From: Sycobia sp. Sy_11
Taxonomy: Eukaryota > Arthropoda > Insecta > Hymenoptera > Epichrysomallidae
Assembly (NCBI GenBank): GCA_018907035.1
Contig: JACCIC010000290.1
Location: forward strand, 124,001-188,000
Reading direction: 5' to 3'
Length of the DNA: 64,000 nt
The translations under genes were made by a program, and so were the position numbers. This document shows, piece by piece, positions 21,899 through 31,320 of the stretch; the first letter of the stretch is position 1, and every line of letters begins with the position of its first letter. The notes below the pieces were generated by a model. The model was not told the DNA's origin, made no database searches, and saw only the letters and a list, made by a program, of their open reading frames with translations.

Positions 21899-21950
21899 AT
21901 GTTAAAACTTAGCAATGCAAACATAGTAATTCATAAGATTCTAATTATAC
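21376..21950. other. AT-rich intron sequence with (TA)n
   Basis: Lies in the intron downstream (minus strand) of the last exon in the window. It contains a (TA)n run at 21852-21896. Nothing else is recognised. Confidence 0.5.
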
Positions 21951-22089
21951 CTTGCTTCTTTCTAAGTTTGATGCGCTTAGATTTAATTTACTGAGCAATT
22001 TTTTTCCTAAAAGTTTTTCTACTGGTAGTTCCCACCAATAATCAGAACCGTATTTTTCCATTAATTTACATAACCTATCAATCCATTCT
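21951..22089 (-). CDS. IleRS-m: Mitochondrial isoleucyl-tRNA synthetase, exon F
   Basis: A coding exon of 139 nt that starts with one base completing an Arg codon and ends in phase 0. It reads WIDRLCKLMEKYGSDYWWEL and ends NLSASNLERSK. The YGSDYWWEL part is a class I IleRS segment following the catalytic-site return. The acceptor is TATAG before AGAATGG and the donor is AAG before GTATAA. Phase matches exon E exactly. The next exon, which should lead to the KMSKS loop, is not found between 1 and 21950, so the downstream intron is at least 21.9 kb. Confidence 0.88.
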
Positions 22090-22178
22090 CTATATTCAAA
22101 AAATATTTTATAATTAATATAAAAGTATAGAAAATATTTAGTATAAAATTTATGCAGACATTAAATATTTAAGAATAC

Positions 22179-22351
22179 CGTGAGATAAAAATTTTATTTG
22201 TGTCTTTATAGTGCAAAACTGGAATAGGAGTACCCCATACTCTTTGTCGAGAAATACACCAATAAGGTCTTTGTTTTAACTGTGTCAGTAGAACGTTAGT
22301 CCACGAAGTACGATATTGTTCAGGATATACTTGTATATTTAAAGCTACATT
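22179..22351 (-). CDS. IleRS-m: Mitochondrial isoleucyl-tRNA synthetase, exon E
   Basis: 173 nt with phase 0 entry and a two-base overhang at the exit. It encodes the strongly conserved KQRPYWCISRQRVWGTPIPV of class I IleRS, where the chain returns from the CP1 editing domain to the Rossmann-fold catalytic core. The form RPYWCISRQRVWG is closer to mitochondrial and bacterial enzymes than to cytosolic ones. The acceptor is AATACAG before AATGTAG; the donor is ACG before GTATTC, which is slightly weak. It joins exon D in frame with N-V-A-L. Confidence 0.93.
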
Positions 22352-22430
22352 CTGTATTAAAATCAATAAATATAAAATTAATTAATGCTATAATCAGAAT
22401 ATAAATATAAAAGATAAAAACCTACTTTAC

Positions 22431-22667
22431 CATAGCTTTCTCTTTAATTAAATCAGTATTGATAAACCATTGATAACTAGCACGAATAATTACAGGTTTT
22501 TTCGTTCTCCAATCATAAGGATAACTGTGGGTTATAGTTTCAGTGTAAAGAACACTTTCCTTAATTAGCGAAAGTAACGCTTCCGTACCTTCATCTGCAA
22601 CTTCTAAATTTTGTAATTCAGAACCAGCATCACTCGTGTATTTTCCTTCATCATTTACAAGTGATAT
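22431..22667 (-). CDS. IleRS-m: Mitochondrial isoleucyl-tRNA synthetase, exon D
   Basis: 237 nt, exactly 79 codons, phase 0 on both sides. It holds the end of the CP1 domain and the motif THSYPYDWRTKKPVIIRASY followed by QWFINTD, a hallmark of IleRS enzymes (YPHCWR..P..FRA..QWF type). The acceptor is TTATTATTAG before ATATCA and the donor is ATG before GTAAAG. No stops or frameshifts, consistent with a working host gene amid dead elements. Confidence 0.93.
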
Positions 22668-22734
22668 CTAATAATAAACAAAAGTAATAATCTAAAATAT
22701 GACTATTTAAAATTAAATAAATGATTCGACTTAC

Positions 22735-22901
22735 TATTGTCAGTTTATTCTCTAAGGCTATAACAAAATCTTCGAATCCATGTGCAGGAGCAATGTGCAC
22801 TAATCCTGTTCCGTCTTTAACAGTTACATGAATTCCGGGTAAAAAGAGTAAATGAGTATTGTTAATCGGGTGCAAATATACGGTTCCAGCCAAATCCTTT
22901 C
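22735..22901 (-). CDS. IleRS-m: Mitochondrial isoleucyl-tRNA synthetase, exon C (editing site)
   Basis: 167 nt. Two bases complete the Gly codon split by the 38.8-kb intron, then KDLAGTVYLHPIN and GTGLVHIAPAHGFEDF. The last is the conserved CP1 editing-site block (GTG.VH.AP.HG..D), whose Asp helps hydrolyse mischarged Val-tRNA. The acceptor is CTTTGAAG before GAAAGG; the donor is ATA before GTAAGT, a strong site. A (TG)n tract in the RNA sense lies from about 30 nt upstream of the acceptor. Phase agrees with exon B across the long intron. Confidence 0.93.
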
Positions 22902-22933
22902 CTTCAAAGAAAATCATATATAAGGTTATATGT

Positions 22934-22966
22934 ACACACACACACACACACCCACACCCACCCACC

Positions 22967-23058
<92 letters not shown>
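22934..23058. repeat. (CA)n microsatellite near a splice acceptor
   Basis: About 60 CA units with CCCA variants at the left. In the gene's sense it is a (TG)n run whose 3' edge lies about 33 nt upstream of exon C. Confidence 0.97.
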
Positions 23059-23060
<2 letters not shown>

Positions 23061-24529
23061 CACATTAAAAATTAAGATGACTATTAGTTTATTTGTTAAA
23101 TTAAAACTTTATAATTATTAATAATTCAAATTTGTGCTTACGCCGGCTTTTGTAATTGAAATACACATATGTTTATAAAAGAAAATATATTTTTGAGAAA
23201 AATACATGTTCTCCTACTCAGGCAAGAAAATACGGTTTTCTCCATTTGTTTAACATGAACAAATTATGACTTTTCCACCCTAAGAAACAAACTAAAAATA
23301 TGACAAAAAGTAAGCCTTTTTCAAGTGTGTAATACCTTACTTTTCCCCCCATGAGTCCAATGTGGAAAGGCCAGAAAAAACAGTCCCTAGAAATGTAGTT
23401 TTTATATACTCCGAAACATCTGGTATTCATGATATTTGAGACTCCGTGCTGCTCGAGCTCATGCCGGACAGTTTTTTACATTTCGAAGTAGCTAGTTCAT
23501 ATTTTAAAATGACTTTTGTGTAAAAATTCTGGAAAGTTTTTTTTAATTTAAAATATTTCTACATATATTATTTAATAATATAGTTTTAATTTTAAGCTTC
23601 GCATTCGTGACGTAACTTTCGATATGATTAACAAAAAAATTAATTCATAATATAAAAATATTTACCTCGATATAAAATGATCGGATATAAAATCATCGGA
23701 GAATCAATTTTTTGCAGGAGGTCAAAAATGCATTGAATATAGTAGAAAACTAAATACTTAACCATTTTTTTGGTCAGTTAGATGCTTCATCCCATTATTT
23801 TTAAATAAATTCTGTATTAAAAGAACAAATTTCAATTTGATCATTATCTATTGCAGTTACTCTTCTGACTATTTCAAATATATAGAATAACCCATTTTAA
23901 TCGGCACAGCCGGATTACTCGGAACTTAAGCCAGATAGGGCAAAAAGATTCCAACAAAAGTTGTAGAGAGCAAAGAGGGCAACACAATGCGGCTAAAGTT
24001 TTTGATCTTGAACTTGAGCTACAACGTCATTTGAAGTTCAAACTCGAGATTAAAAACATAAATATAATTACATAATTACAGACAGGCTAATCAACCTTAA
24101 CAATGATATACCGCATCCCCACATACCCTTACAAACCTTATAAAAATACCCTAAAGCAAACAATATTTCTGTTTTGTAGAAAAAGCATCGTAGCTATTTT
24201 CATTAGAATCGAACTATTAAAAAAATTTATATTAAAAATGAGCGCAAAATCTTAAAATCAATGAGCATGTCAGATTTGATTAAAAGAACCATCGACGGAA
24301 CGTATGTTTTTGCAGACGCGCTAATAATTAATAACGTGTGAACAAGTACATTATAAAAATTAGTATTTCTGAAACTCGAACGCTTATAATTCACATTTTT
24401 CACATAAAACAAAAAACAAAAAAAAGTTTTAGTTATATTTACAATCGAAATAAGAAATATTGCTTGAAATGGCTGACTATCATCTCCCAAAAAGATCTTT
24501 GATATAATTTTGGTTTAGGAGCAAGCTAA
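23059..24529. other. Intron sequence, no assigned feature
   Basis: AT-rich, with a slightly more complex part at 23895-24060. No coding remains or repeats shared with the rest of the window were found. Confidence 0.4.
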
Positions 24530-25400
24530 AATAATTATCCTGTTGCAGTACGTCTTTATGCTGAATGCTATACTGGCACATAACACCCTCACGATGCAGC
24601 TATCAGACGTTCAATTGAAAAAACTTGTGGTGGACACAAGGTTTGTCAATGCAGGCGCCATGAGCATGATTAAAATGATAATCGAGTTTTAACCCTCCTT
24701 GCAGTAATTCATCTTGATCCAGACATTAGCGCTTGTCGAGGTGAAATGAAAATTGGTATTTCAAAAAGTACTTTTCTAAAAATTATGACAAGGCTTCGAT
24801 ATTACACCTATCATATCACATTGGTTCAAAAGCTACAGTTTGAGCATTTCAAATAGCGGATTGTTTTGCGAATAGGCTTTACAAATAATACAAAATGATC
24901 CACACTTTTTTAATGTTTTCTTTAATATTATTTAACGCCGCTCTATTTATGCTTCCAAATACCGGTGCTAATCAGCGACAGAGGTCTCGTATGCGTTTGT
25001 AAATAAAGCAAATGTAAATTATTACATCGGTGTTTGTGTCAATCGGCCGAGACCGGGATTTCAAGTCGGATCAGCAAGTTACCAGTCCTTCGCTCTAGCG
25101 ATGGAGCCATCGTAGGCCTCTTGTTTTGTTTTCTGATAAGGCTAAATTTCAAAGTGATGGGAAACTGGATAGCCAGAATTGCCATTACTGGTCTGATGTA
25201 AATCCTTATTGGTACCAAACTGTAACCTATCAAAGACGTTAGAACGTTATGGTTACGTTGGAGTCTTATTCTGAGGTAAACTTTGTTGAATACCGTTTGC
25301 CATTTTCAAAGGCGTTTGAGAATGTGTCTTGAAACAAATGGTCGTCATTTCGAACACTTACTTCGAGGTTAGTAAGAGGCGAGGGGACGCACTATAATTC
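24530..25400 (+). pseudogene. Tc1/mariner-type transposase relic (family A), split by SINE
   Basis: The left part has VLLAV-type and IGISKSTF helix-turn-helix remains and YHITLVQKL (about 24695-24850). After the SINE at 24922-25126 the sequence resumes in the catalytic region with SDKAKFQSDG and NCHYWSDVNPYWYQT (25135-25225). It ends with RLRMCLETNGRHFEHLL near 25370. Parts between are deleted. It is the same family as 19590-20700 and is followed by the same 3' repeats. Confidence 0.75.
24922..25126 (-). mobile_element. tRNA-derived SINE, copy 2, with 8-bp target duplication
   Basis: Flanked by TGTTTTCT at 24914-24921 and 25127-25134. The minus strand has A-box-like TGGCTCCATCGCTAGAGCG (25091-25109) and B-box-like GACTTGAAATCCC (25055-25067), then a ~110-bp unrelated body ending in an AT-rich tail. 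Length about 205 bp. It interrupts the transposase reading frame precisely, so the insertion limits are firm. It would be transcribed by RNA polymerase III and moved by a LINE partner, not identified here. Confidence 0.85.
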
Positions 25401-25495
25401 AGCACCCCGAAGTAAAAGGCAAGAGGATCACTCTAATCAAGCACCCCAAAGGAAACAATCCTTATAACGTCCACGTCGTTGTTTCTGATAACATA
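25378..25495 (+). repeat. 3' subterminal repeats of family A transposon, copy 2
   Basis: Units of GTAAGAGGCGAGGGGACGC and AAAAGGCAAGAGGATCACTC with CAGCACCCC/AAGCACCCC, then GTCCACGTCGTTGTTTCTG. It matches 20722-20850. Confidence 0.65.
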
Positions 25496-25499
25496 ACAC

Positions 25500-26560
25500 C
25501 TGGCAAAGAAAGGGGTAACCATCGCCACGCTTGCGTGTGACGGTTTCGGCTCCGTTATGGAACGGCTAGCACGGAGTGGACGAGCTTGACAGACTGAAAA
25601 ATAGGGGAGTATTGGCAATGCTAGTGCAGCCGTCATTGAGTAAGGCTGTAGGCGTCATATCTGGCGAGGGGGCTCTATAAACGGGTTACACAAACCTCGC
25701 ATATAAAGATTCGGGCGCCACGCAGCTCGGGAACTCTGTAGAGTAGTTCGAGCAGCGGGAGCGAGACACGTAGCGAAGCCGAGCAAGAACGGAGTGGATA
25801 AAGGCCTTGAAAGGCACGGGCGCGACTGGAACTGCCAGCTCGTGCGCGGCCGACTAGGGGCCTGCTCTGCGTCATCGTCTGGCGGGGGGTCCTATAAACG
25901 GACATCCCGAATATAAAGATGTGGGCGCTACGCCTCCTGAGGAGTTCTCTCATAAGGGTAATCGGGTTGCGAGAGTGAAGCACGGAGCATCATTCTGGTA
26001 CTGGGCGGGGGCGACATGCGCACGGGCTCTGGCTGGGGACACCCTCCACTGCTAATTACACTTATACAGGCATAATCCAACTCACGCACTTGACAATTTT
26101 TGCCACCCACGCCTCTGTTCTCTAAACAAGAGCGGAATGGAAGGGGGCAGGCTCCTTTCTGATCTGTAAGGGGGGCTCACAACCTTGCGTCGCTTATTAA
26201 TTGATGCAGATCAAATCTTCTCGCCTGATTGTTCCCCCTTGGCTTTGTCTGGGAGATAAAAGGGGCTCCAAACGGAGCTAAAAACGGTCCACCGCGCTTG
26301 CCGAACTGGTGCATACCTGGGTGCAAAGGGAGGAGGTCTCCTCGGTGCACGCCTGGCAACTCCGGCTTGCAGCTCTTTTTCGAGCTGCTAGAAGCAGTCG
26401 AGGGAATGCACCGAGGAGGTAGTTTTTTTAGTGCGTATGCCTTTCTGTTGGTGATTCCCACATACCCGGGGATCGGTCCCCGGGATCCATAAAGAATTTT
26501 TCTCCTCCTTTATAAAAAAAAACTACTAATGTTACCGAAGTAAGTGAGGGAGCGTTCCTG
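25500..26560. other. GC-rich region with duplicated TATA-containing unit and hairpins
   Basis: Two units about 200 bp apart (near 25655 and 25877) share CTGGCG(A/G)GGGG, (C)TATAAACGG, then ATATAAAGAT and GGGCGC(C/T)ACGC. They look like duplicated promoters of a mobile element. Positions 26330-26490 hold nested inverted repeats (TCCTCGGTGCA with TGCACCGAGGA; GCAGCTC with GAGCTGC; CCCGGGGA with TCCCCGGG). No protein is recognised. It may be the leader or an internal part of the LINE fragment that follows. Confidence 0.45.
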
Positions 26561-26562
26561 GT

Positions 26563-26775
26563 TTGCTGGCAGAAGAGGTGGAAGCAAGATACGCGAGAAA
26601 GGTGAAGCGCCAGACGCCGCATAAGCCGGGTCGTCCCGTGGATCGGTCGATTGATAGCACGAGGGGGGATTCCTATCTCACCCAGATGCTAACTGGCCAT
26701 ATGTACTTCCGCGCGTATTTACACAAGATGGGAAAAGTCACGGATCGCTGCTGTATATACTGTGGATACTACTAG
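26563..26775 (+). pseudogene. R1-like LINE, C-terminal fragment
   Basis: The open frame includes SYLTQMLTGHMYFRAYLHKM and GKVTDRCCIYCGY. This matches the pattern LTQ.LTGHG.F...L...G....C..C at the C-terminus of R1-clade and related non-LTR ORF2 proteins, around the Cys-His zinc motif. It ends at a stop after CGYY, before the motif is complete. Fragment only. Confidence 0.6.
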
Positions 26776-26876
26776 TACTATTACTATTCTTTAATTATTT
26801 TTCTTTGTATTCTTATTCTAATTATTTTGTTATTGTGTCATTCTGATAATAATCAAGTACAATATTTTATTATATC
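26776..26876. other. AT-rich flank and left target duplication of the mini-Penelope
   Basis: The last 11 bases, TTTATTATATC at 26866-26876, recur at 27364-27374. Confidence 0.7.
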
Positions 26877-27363
26877 CTAAAACAATTTAATTGTACTTAT
26901 GTCGACTGCCCATATACAAATTAATAAATATTTTTTTATTGGTCTTATAGTCCAATCAATTCAATCTAAAAATAAAATAAAAAATGAAAATAAAAATAAA
27001 ATAAAAATTAAATTAAAAATAAAAATTAAAGAGACTGAGTGGAGTGAGTGACTGACTGACCTTGAGTCCCTGATGAGGAGCCGTAGCGAGCTTGAAACGT
27101 TGGACAAGTCTTCAATTAGGTAATGGTGTTGGGGACAGTCAGACTGCACTTTACTAGCAAAGAAGTTTTTCAGCTAATATTGTATTTTCAGATCAGTCTA
27201 CGGGGGTAAATGTAAACAAGGACAGTCTGACTGTCATTATAATTTTAATTTAATTTTTATTTTTAATTTTTATTTTCTTTTTATTTATTTTTATTTTTAT
27301 TTTTTATTTTATTTTTAGATTGAATTGATTGGACTGTAAGACCAATAAATAAATATTTATTAA
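26877..27363 (+). mobile_element. ORF-less Penelope-derived palindrome (mini-element)
   Basis: A 487-bp unit bounded by 11-bp direct repeats (TTTATTATATC). The left part (26877 to about 27030) is the Penelope repeat terminus and its ~40-nt tail in reverse orientation. The right part (about 27060-27363) is the forward repeat with hammerhead, predicted intron (from 27120) and terminus, without tail. There is no RT or GIY-YIG sequence. It is therefore a non-autonomous copy that moved as a unit, presumably using proteins of a full element. It lies next to older Penelope remains. Confidence 0.8.
27066..27105 (+). ncRNA. Hammerhead ribozyme (mini-Penelope)
   Basis: GUCC-CUGAUGA and GAAAC-GUU-GGAC are all present. 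Stem II closes with a G-U instead of G-C because GAGCTC is GAGCTT here. The core is otherwise intact. Confidence 0.75.
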
Positions 27364-27394
27364 TTTATTATATCATAATCGTTATAATCAATTT

Positions 27395-27660
27395 ATATAC
27401 TATTGCAGCTTTTAAACATTCATCATCCTTATCTTTACAATTCTTAAATAAATTACTTATATCAGTAATGTTTTTGAAGTTGAGTTGAATATTTTATATT
27501 TTAAAATTACTTTTAAATCTTTCTGATAAACCGTTAACATTCGGTAGGACGACGACTGTATTATGTCTAATTTTATATTTATATTTATTCTTTACTACTG
27601 CTATAAATTTTGGATTATTTATTCTAAACTCATTATGTAATAATTTAATGCCTCTACCCC
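27395..27660 (-). pseudogene. Older Penelope-like ORF fragment
   Basis: It aligns in reverse orientation with the Penelope ORF at 35395-35585 (CATCCTTATCTTTACAATTC shared almost exactly) and further into the region N-terminal to it. Divergence is much higher than between the 34.6-38.8 kb arms, so it is an older or different family member. Confidence 0.65.
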
Positions 27661-28260
27661 ATTAGATCATCAATATATGTATATTTGTACTGTGTAGAAA
27701 AAGAGAAAGTGAGTGAGTATGTAGAATACAATATACCAGTCGCGAGATACAGCAGCTGTTCTATTCGTTTCTTATTATACTATACAAGCTTCGTGTTAAG
27801 GCAGTATTCTACTTTACAACTTTGAAAAAAAATATTTTATTTTTTTTACATTTTTCGGAAATAAATATATTCAAGAATGTTAGCTCAAAATTTTAGCAAG
27901 GTTCAGGTAGTCTAACTATACTTTTTCACCTTTCGAACGCATTTAACTGAGCACGGTATTCCAATCCGTCCAGCGCGCGCGCCGTTAAGCCACCAACCCG
28001 GCCTTGTTCGCTGCAGCAGCTATTCCTCTATTGTAAATTGTTACACCTATATATATTCTCATCAAAATATATACCTTTGCTTCTCAATATTACCTTCGCT
28101 TTATAATATTGCTTCTGTATTTTAGTTCTATATTTCAGTAGTAGAAGAAAGTTGTGAAGAAACCAAAAGTCGTGATTAAAAAATTGAAGATTACTGATCT
28201 AAGTATCAAATTAATGAATGAGTTATCTAAAAACTACAGTCTTGTAATTTAAAGGAATTG
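27661..28260. other. Intron sequence, no assigned feature
   Basis: Mostly AT-rich with one GC-rich patch at 27970-28020. No coding remains seen. Confidence 0.4.
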
Positions 28261-28276
28261 ATATTCAGTAGAAGGC

Positions 28277-28525
28277 ATGCGAAACGAGATCTGGGCCGGC
28301 TATTATCACCAAATTTCAACAGACTCCCAACCACAGCACACGTACTGTTCTGACAGCTGGTGCAAGTATAAGAAGGCCGAAGCAAACAAAGCTTTAAAAA
28401 ATTATAAACATCGTCCTGCTCTTTCTAATGACGTACAAGAGGTGCTGAAACTGATCTACGAAGATCTAACAAAAACGGAATTGCTGGAGAGATGTTTGGG
28501 CAGAAAAACTCAAAATAATTATTAA
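28277..28525 (+). pseudogene. Mutator-like transposase-domain fragment
   Basis: An open frame of 82 codons with SDSWCKYKKAEANKALKNYK, HRPALSNDVQEVLKLIYEDL and LLERCLGRKTQNN. This pattern (SWCKW..A, LP..V...LKPIYEDLS, LL.RCL.G.TQN.NES) is familiar from arthropod proteins annotated with the Mutator-like transposase domain. It stops right where NES..N would follow. No termini seen. Assignment from memory of the pattern. Confidence 0.5.
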
Positions 28526-28669
28526 TAATTATAATAATAAAAATAATTATTTTTCTCGTTCAACAATTAATAAAAAAAAACTTAAAACTAAACTTTAAAC
28601 TTTAAACTTCGAAGTTTGAAGGACCCTAGAGAAGATCTCAATGACGATAAATTTTCAAGGTGACTGAGA

Positions 28670-28860
28670 AAAGTGGTAAACAAAAAGAACATCGAGAAAG
28701 TACGTCAATTCATTAATAATGAGACGACATTATCGGAGAGTTATAGAAATGTAGGATTCAATTTGTCAGCAGCATCGATTATGCGCCTTTTGACCAAGAA
28801 TTTGGGCCTCCGAAAGGTATGTTTGTGCATTGTGCTTCACAAAGGCGAGATGAAATAGTC
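28670..28860 (+). pseudogene. Mariner-type transposase N-terminal fragment
   Basis: VNKKNIEKVRQFI and LSAASIMRLLTKNLGLRKV correspond to the helix-turn-helix and following linker of a mariner transposase (LS..SI.RIL...LG..KV). Only ~60 codons remain. Confidence 0.55.
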
Positions 28861-29219
28861 TTTTGATATGCTGTTCGAACGCGCTAAGCATTGTATTCAC
28901 TTAGAAGGCGACTATTTTGAAGCGAATAAATAAATTTTGCAAACATAATTTATTGTTATCTTTTTTTTTTAAATCTGCGAAACTTTGGATAAGACCATGT
29001 ATATACTACTGTGTACAAATATGAGTAAGACTTTTCAATTCAAACATCCCGATTTTATCGATTCGGACAAATATTTATATTTTTAAGTTGGTAGTACTTC
29101 AGAGATAGCTGTGCCAAATTTCACGGAATTATCTTCATTTGTCATATAGTTATAATTGTGTTTTGTGAATAAAGAAAAGTTGTCTCTTCGATTTTTTATG
29201 AAATTATATCAATAAAGAA
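28861..29219. other. Intron sequence, no assigned feature
   Basis: AT-rich spacer between two mariner fragments. Nothing recognised. Confidence 0.4.
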
Positions 29220-29733
29220 GTAGCATTAAATTTTATGCGCGAAATGAAATATCGGCCGCCGAGACGTTTAGAATGTTGCAGAAGGCCTTTGATGAAAAGT
29301 CAATGTCAAAATTGGCACAAACTGTTCAAAGACGATCGAGAACGCGTTGAAGATGAACTACATCAAAGACGACCAAGAACATCTACTGATGCGCTACACG
29401 TCGACAAAATCAAAGAATTGATTCTGAAAAATAGTCGATTGACTACTATCAGCGCTTGCTGATATTGTCGGAATTTCAAATGGATCAGTCAACACCATTT
29501 GGAAAGACATTCTGTACCTGAAAAGAGTGAAATCTCGATTGGTGCCAAAAACACTCAATTTTTTGAAAAACAGAGTCGTATTACGGTCTGTGAAATGATG
29601 CTTTTGGACTATCGGGACAGGATGGAATCCATAATAACTTGAAGTGAGACTTAGGTCTATGCTTACGATCCAGAAACCTCCAATCAATCGAACGAGTATC
29701 GTGCCAAGGAAGAGCGCAGACCACACCAAACAT
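29220..29733 (+). pseudogene. Mariner transposase, N-terminal half
   Basis: It contains NWHKLFKDDRERVEDELHQRR, TDALHVDKIKELILKNSRLT, then (after a frameshift near 29460) IVGISNGSVNTI, and YAYDPETSNQSNEYR near 29665-29700. The last corresponds to the conserved YDPETK.QS.QW region after the first catalytic Asp. It stops at a Penelope terminus inserted at 29734. Two frameshifts and stops. Confidence 0.75.
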
Positions 29734-29925
29734 AGTCATTATAATTTTAATTTAATTTTTAATTTAATTTTTATTTTTAATTTTTATTTTATTTTTTTTT
29801 CTTTTTATTTTTATTTTTTATTTTTTTTTTGGATTGAATTGATTGGACTGTAAGACCAATAAAAAAATATTTATTAATTTGTATATGGGCAGTCAACAAA
29901 AGTACAATTCAATTGTTTTGAAAAA
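29734..29925 (+). repeat. 5'-truncated Penelope repeat with tail
   Basis: Starts in the middle of the repeat (GTCATTATAATTTTAATTTA), continues through the AT-rich run and GACTGTAAGACCAATAAA, and ends with the ~40-nt tail TATATGGGCAGTC...ATTCAATTGTTTT. The hammerhead and intron are missing because of 5' truncation. Confidence 0.8.
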
Positions 29926-30350
29926 AATGAGCTTTAAGTACATATTTGTTTAACTAAAGAAAAATTTGTGAAAGTAAAAGAAACATTTTCTGAATTTAAT
30001 AAAATATTTTCTTACAAAAATATTTTATTTAATCTGCAAATTTTTCTCAGTGTTATCTGCAATAAATATCTGCGAATTTTTTTTCTAGAACATTCAATTT
30101 TCAAGTGATATTGCTATAATATTCCTTTTAATATAACTGAAATATCACAGAAACAACACTGAATCATTGAACATCCTAAAACGGCGCATTCCAAGATTTA
30201 TTATTTGTAACTATTTGCTGCGATAAGGTCAGGTGACATATCAGGGCACAATATTCCTGTGATATTATATTACCGTGTGATAAATCATGACGCAATATTC
30301 TTACTGGGTATACAAATAATGTCATTTAAAACATTGTCCATCACTTTCTA
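29926..30350. other. Intron sequence, no assigned feature
   Basis: AT-rich. No shared repeat or frame seen. Confidence 0.4.
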
Positions 30351-30359
30351 CTACTGTTG

Positions 30360-31320
30360 ATCATCTTTCGGACAGCAAGTGGATACTCCGTCTATAAAAT
30401 TGCTCGTCTTTTGAGGCGATCCACGAATCGACCCATTTCTTTAATTCATCGTAAGTGCTGCGCGGCTAGACCATGAGTTGACCGGAATAGGTGGTAGTCT
30501 AAACGAGCAATGTCTGGTGAATACGGCGGGTGGGATAGGGCGTCCCAATTCAGTGCTTCTAACGTTTCCTTTACGATTTTTGCAACATGTGGCCGAGCGT
30601 TGTCATGCTGAAAAATGACTTTATCGTGCCTTTTGCCATATTGTGTACGTTTAATCTTCCATGTTCGGCTCAATTGCATCAGTTGTTGCTAGTAACGTTC
30701 CCCGGTGACTGTTTGAATATTCCAACACAATTTAATTGTGTTGGAATATTTCGTAATAAATTGCGCTAAGCTACTCCCACCGAGTGCACAGCATTAGCTT
30801 CTTGCCATGAATCTTTGGCTTGGCCATCGAAGAAGAGGCATGTCCTGGCTTACCGCATGACTTCCTACGCATGGGGTTGTCGTAGTGAATCTACTTTTCT
30901 TCTCCCGTCAAGATTCGATGCAGAATCCTTTTCGATTTTGCCTTTTCAGCCATTGTTCGGAAACGAATAAGCGACGCTGGATGTCTCTTAGTTTGAGTTG
31001 GTAAGGAACCCCATTTCTTTGCTTTTGGACCATACCCAGGGTTTTGAGACGTTGTGAAATAGCTTGCTGAACCACTACCGACAACTTCTCTCACTGTACA
31101 ACATTGCTGCAATATTACTGTCATCGATGATGCTCAGTAAGATATGTGTAAAAACAAAAGTTTCGCTTCATTACATTGATTGTATTGTAACTAAAATTTT
31201 TTTTAGGTAATTTGCGACGCTGGTAGTTACTTACTGCGATGATAAATTTTTCCTCACTGTCGTCTCGTTTAAAGAAAATCTGCACTTCTCCTCGGGCGAG
31301 GTATTTGGGAATATGCAACT
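30360..31320 (-). pseudogene. Mariner transposase relic (cecropia-like)
   Basis: The minus strand holds KVIFQHDNARPHVAKIVKET followed by LSHPPYSPDIARLDYHLFRS, the second and third catalytic regions of mariner. C-terminal remains (WVDSWIASKDEQFYRRSI) lie at 30370-30430. Upstream are KKSRFTTTTPCVGSHAV and a fragment near 30891-31124 (TKRHPASLIRFRTMAEKAKSKRILHRILTGEE) with the first Asp region. The N-terminal region is lost or unrecognisable. Several stops. A perfect 17-bp palindrome lies inside it at 30716-30750. Confidence 0.75.
30716..30750. repeat. Perfect 17-bp inverted repeat, 1-nt centre
   Basis: AATATTCCAACACAATT, then T, then its exact reverse complement. It sits inside mariner coding remains. 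Confidence 0.9.

Noticed and set aside
22859..23121. His-Thr and Val-Cys repeat frames
   Set aside because: Translations of the (CA)n microsatellite.
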